Part shown: one piece after another, positions 5,850 through 7,914 of the stretch | Position numbering within the stretch: the first letter of the stretch is position 1 | Layout of the letters: every line of letters begins with the position of its first letter | Origin: Nitrososphaerota archaeon | Lineage (GTDB): Archaea; Thermoproteota; Nitrososphaeria; Nitrososphaerales; UBA57 | Length of the DNA: 7,914 nucleotides | Direction of reading: 5' to 3' | Assembly: GCA_016180375.1 (NCBI GenBank) | Contig: JACPBJ010000153.1 | Span: 1 to 7,914 of the forward strand | The notes under the pieces: model-generated | What the model was told of the DNA's origin: nothing | The model's database searches: none | What the model saw: the letters and a program-made list of their open reading frames with translations, nothing else | Translations under genes and position numbers: made by a program

Positions 5850-6749
5850 TTGGGCGAGAGTAGTTCTAGGAGGAAGTTCCTCAAGGTTGCTGGAGCAGCT
5901 GGAGCAACGGTGATGTTAGCCGGCTTAGCAACTCGTCCTCTTGCGTCATCTCAACCTTCTCACGTTAAGCACCCACGTCCTAGTGCAAAGGCTAGAAAGT
6001 GGGTCATGGTAGTTGACCTTGAAAAGTGTGATGGCTGTGGAGAGTGCACGGAAGGTTGCATCGAAGAGCATACAGTGCCTACTGCTTGGGGCGAGCCTAG
6101 TTTCAAGGGAGTCAGGGAGACTGCCAAACCGGGACAAGAGCAGCCCAAAGCACCCAAGCCTGACTACAAAGGTAGGCAGGAATGGGTTAAGGTCTACGAA
6201 TTTGGAGAGGATTTGGGCCCCCCCGGTGATAAGGGTAACTTCCTGCCAGCATTTTGCAATCAATGTGAGAATGCCCCGTGCGTAAACGTTTGTCCTGTAG
6301 GTGCCACGTATCACACTGAGGATGGCTTAGTTATGATCGATCATGACAGATGCATCGGTTGCAGGTTCTGCATGGCTGCATGCCCATACGAAAGGAGGTA
6401 CTTCAACTGGGGCGAGCCTAGCGCCCAATACACAGAGGAGGAAAAAGCCAAGGTTGCATTTGCTAAGTATAGCCCTGAGTTTCCAGTTCCCCATCGAAGA
6501 GGAACCGTGGAGAAGTGCATGTTTTGCGCCCATCGGACCCAGTTTGGTAAGCTGCCCGCTTGCGTCGAATCATGCACAAAGGCAGGAATGAAAGCACTCT
6601 ACTTTGGAGACGCGAACGAAGATGCCGTAAGCAATGGCGCTGAAGTGCTCAAGCTGTCGGAAGTCTTGAAGACCAGAATGGGCTACAGTCTGAAAGAGGA
6701 GCTTGGCACGCATCCTAGGGTCTTCTATCTGCCTCCAAGGGGGAAGTGA
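5850..6749 (+). CDS. Tat-exported four-cluster [4Fe-4S] electron-transfer protein (NrfC/DsrO/TtrB-like)
   Basis: This is a 299-residue protein. The twin-arginine signal SSRRKFLK (5-12) is followed by a hydrophobic alanine/glycine-rich segment to about residue 33, so the folded, cluster-loaded protein should be exported by Tat. Four cysteine sets follow, each able to bind one [4Fe-4S] cluster: Cys60/63/66/70; Cys136/139/144/148; Cys168/171/174/178; and Cys223/226/238/242. This is the complete 16-cysteine pattern of the electron-transfer subunits of molybdopterin and sulfur/nitrogen oxidoreductases. The insert at about 75-130 is rich in Pro and Lys. The next gene is an NrfD-type membrane subunit, the usual partner that exchanges electrons with quinone. 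No catalytic subunit is in the window, so the final substrate is unknown. It begins an operon divergent from a winged-helix regulator, with TTG as start. Confidence 0.85.
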   Translation: MGESSSRRKFLKVAGAAGATVMLAGLATRPLASSQPSHVKHPRPSAKARKWVMVVDLEKCDGCGECTEGCIEEHTVPTAWGEPSFKGVRETAKPGQEQPKAPKPDYKGRQEWVKVYEFGEDLGPPGDKGNFLPAFCNQCENAPCVNVCPVGATYHTEDGLVMIDHDRCIGCRFCMAACPYERRYFNWGEPSAQYTEEEKAKVAFAKYSPEFPVPHRRGTVEKCMFCAHRTQFGKLPACVESCTKAGMKALYFGDANEDAVSNGAEVLKLSEVLKTRMGYSLKEELGTHPRVFYLPPRGK

Positions 6750-6750
6750 T
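6742..6750 (+). promoter_or_regulatory. Shine-Dalgarno GGAAGTGAT for the NrfD-type gene
   Basis: It matches the GGAGGTGAT consensus with one mismatch and lies 4 bases before ATG 6755. It overlaps the stop codon of the iron-sulfur gene, so the two genes are translationally coupled. This favours ATG 6755 over the GTG at 6746. Confidence 0.55.
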
Positions 6751-6754
6751 AGAA

Positions 6755-7366
6755 ATGGCAAAGAGAGCATTACAAAGAGATTATAGTGCCTTCATCGCTC
6801 CGATAGTTGCTTCGGGCAGACTCTATTATGGATTCATGGCCGTACTGTTAGGGGTCGTTGGAATAGGCCTCTATGCATATTCGACGCAGCTCGCTGAGGG
6901 GCTTGTAGTCACAGGTATGAGAAGCAGGGTCTCATGGGGTCTCTATATTACGAACTTCGTCTTCTTCATAGGAATAAGCCATGCTGGAACACTGATTTCT
7001 GCTATACTCAGGGTGACAAACACAGGATGGAGACGGCCGATAACACGCATAGCCGAGGCCATAACCGTTTTGGCGCTAATCTTTGGCGCATCGTCAGTAA
7101 TCCTTGACCTCGGTAGACCTGACAGAATGCACCACCTGTTCATTTACGCTGACATTCAATCACCACTCATCTGGGATTTCATTAGCATCACAACCTATCT
7201 GACTGGCAGTGCCATCTATCTTTTCCTACCTCTCATCCCTGACATTGCTGAGCTGAGGGACAGTCTAACGGAAACCTCGCGTATTAAGCGAAGGCTCTAC
7301 AACACACTATCAATGGGCTGGCGCGGTACTGAGTGGGTGCAATTTACTCTGGTATCGCAGCACTAA
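6755..7366 (+). CDS. NrfD/PsrC-type membrane subunit, N-terminal half; frame broken
   Basis: The reading frame encodes 203 residues, about half the usual 400-450 of this family. Counted from the GTG at 6746, hydrophobic helices lie at about 27-45, 64-87, 102-120 and 143-163. Family-typical stretches are present: SWGLYITNFVFFIGISHAGT (63-82), WRRPITRIAEAITV (95-108), LGRPDRMHHL (122-131) and SPLIWDFISITTYLTGS (139-155). NrfD-type proteins span the membrane, exchange electrons with quinones and pass them to an iron-sulfur partner, here the upstream gene. At GWRGTEW (191-197) the match ends. The last nine residues (VQFTLVSQH) are out-of-frame translation before TAA at 7364-7366. The remainder of the protein is encoded in another frame from about 7336. 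On its own this half would lack the second group of helices, so it is probably non-functional unless the break is an assembly error. Confidence 0.85.
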   Translation: MAKRALQRDYSAFIAPIVASGRLYYGFMAVLLGVVGIGLYAYSTQLAEGLVVTGMRSRVSWGLYITNFVFFIGISHAGTLISAILRVTNTGWRRPITRIAEAITVLALIFGASSVILDLGRPDRMHHLFIYADIQSPLIWDFISITTYLTGSAIYLFLPLIPDIAELRDSLTETSRIKRRLYNTLSMGWRGTEWVQFTLVSQH

Positions 7367-7914
7367 TTCTAGCCATGGTCGTGTTCAGAAAGTTCTACAA
7401 ACTTGAGCAGTACCTTACGCTCCAACATTTCAAGTATCTGGGTTACATGCTGCTAACACTTAACATAGCGTACATCTATTTCACCTTAAGCGAATACCTA
7501 ACATCACTGTACCAGGCAGAACCAGACGAGCTGATGCTTCTGAACCAGTTGTTCGGAGGTAGATACGCGCCAGAGTTCTACACCTTTGTAGTTACTGGAC
7601 TTATCCTGCCAGCTTTCATAATAGCCATACCAAGAACGAGAACGGTTCTCGGCATTGCAATAGCATCCTTGTTGGTAAACATAGGAATGTGGTACAAGCG
7701 CTTCGTAATAGTCGTGCCTGCACTAGCAAGACCAGGAATGCCAGGTGGTGAATGGGCTGCTTATGCGCCCACTTGGGTGGAGATATCGATAACCGCAGCC
7801 GCCGTGGCAGGGTTTATGCTTCTATTCGCCCTCTTCTCTAAGATCTTCCCAATAATTTCTATGTGGGAGGTTCGCGAGGGAGAGCACTTAGAGACACCAA
7901 CGGAAATGCCTGGC
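7333..7914 (+). CDS. NrfD/PsrC-type membrane subunit, C-terminal half in a shifted frame (runs off the window)
   Basis: This frame is open from just after TGA (7330-7332) to the window end, 194 codons. It starts VGAIYSGIAALILAMVVFRK, which matches the conserved GAI(Y/F)SGIA helix in the second half of NrfD-type proteins. It continues through YLGYMLLTLNIAYIYFTLSE, the helix TFVVTGLILPAFIIAIP, VLGIAIASLLVNIGMWYKRF (the usual NIGMWxxR block) and the final helix plus FPIISMWEVREGE, typical of the C-terminus. So this is the rest of the membrane subunit, displaced by one frame relative to 6755-7366. GTG 7333 could in principle restart translation, but no Shine-Dalgarno precedes it and the protein would lack its first half. 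The stop codon lies beyond the window. Confidence 0.8.
   Translation, partial: MGAIYSGIAALILAMVVFRKFYKLEQYLTLQHFKYLGYMLLTLNIAYIYFTLSEYLTSLYQAEPDELMLLNQLFGGRYAPEFYTFVVTGLILPAFIIAIPRTRTVLGIAIASLLVNIGMWYKRFVIVVPALARPGMPGGEWAAYAPTWVEISITAAAVAGFMLLFALFSKIFPIISMWEVREGEHLETPTEMPG

Noticed and set aside
5946..6770. Several open frames on both strands over the iron-sulfur gene
   Set aside because: They are shadows of the iron-sulfur gene, whose 16 cysteines and Tat signal fix the true frame.
7333..7366. Programmed frameshift or deliberate restart at GTG 7333 joining the two NrfD-type halves
   Set aside because: No slippery run or Shine-Dalgarno is present, and a conserved segment is missing between the halves. 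A frameshift alone could not restore the protein.
1..7914. tRNA, rRNA, CRISPR array, insertion sequence or tandem repeats
   Set aside because: Reading both strands I found no cloverleaf, no regularly spaced repeats, no transposase and no terminal inverted repeats.

Overview
The window looks archaeal. The best evidence is promoter layout: the first gene starts with GTG 26-27 bases after a TTTATAAG element, as expected for a leaderless transcript driven by TBP/TFB. The iron-sulfur gene has a GGTGAT Shine-Dalgarno with a TTG start, and GTG starts are common. The gene content also fits archaea: a winged-helix regulator paired with a three-helix membrane protein, a winged-helix regulator with a cysteine-containing V4R-like domain, and a Tat-exported iron-sulfur protein with an NrfD partner. 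A TACK-type archaeon is a guess, because no rRNA or other phylogenetic marker is present.

Layout: (1) 1-150 may be the 3' end of a gene entering from the left. (2) 167-1505 (+) is a two-gene AbiE-like type IV toxin-antitoxin module, an AbiEi-like winged-helix protein followed by an AbiEii-like nucleotidyltransferase. It is flanked by a near-identical 14-base sequence on each side. (3) 1506-1756 is non-coding, with two small palindromic elements. (4) 4091-1757 (-) is a two-gene operon of a NodB-fold (polysaccharide deacetylase-like) protein and an ATP-grasp ligase, overlapping by 8 bases. (5) 4222-5016 (+) is a divergent DNA-binding regulator with a four-cysteine C-terminal domain. (6) 5772-5101 (-) is a winged-helix regulator abutting a small three-helix membrane protein. 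(7) 5850-7914 (+) diverges from it and encodes a Tat-dependent protein with four [4Fe-4S] motifs and an NrfD/PsrC-type membrane subunit. The two together would form an electron-transfer module between the quinone pool and a partner outside the membrane; no catalytic subunit lies in the window.

The most striking observation is that the NrfD-type gene is broken. Its first half (four membrane helices) runs out of frame at about 7330-7340. The second half continues in another frame to the window end, and a conserved stretch that I estimate at about 50 residues is missing at the junction. This is either a real inactivating deletion or an assembly error. Other points of interest are the repeats flanking the toxin-antitoxin module, an operator-like inverted repeat between the two divergent genes at 5773-5849, and the little-characterised deacetylase/ATP-grasp pair. 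I found no RNA genes, CRISPR arrays, insertion sequences or clearly new system.
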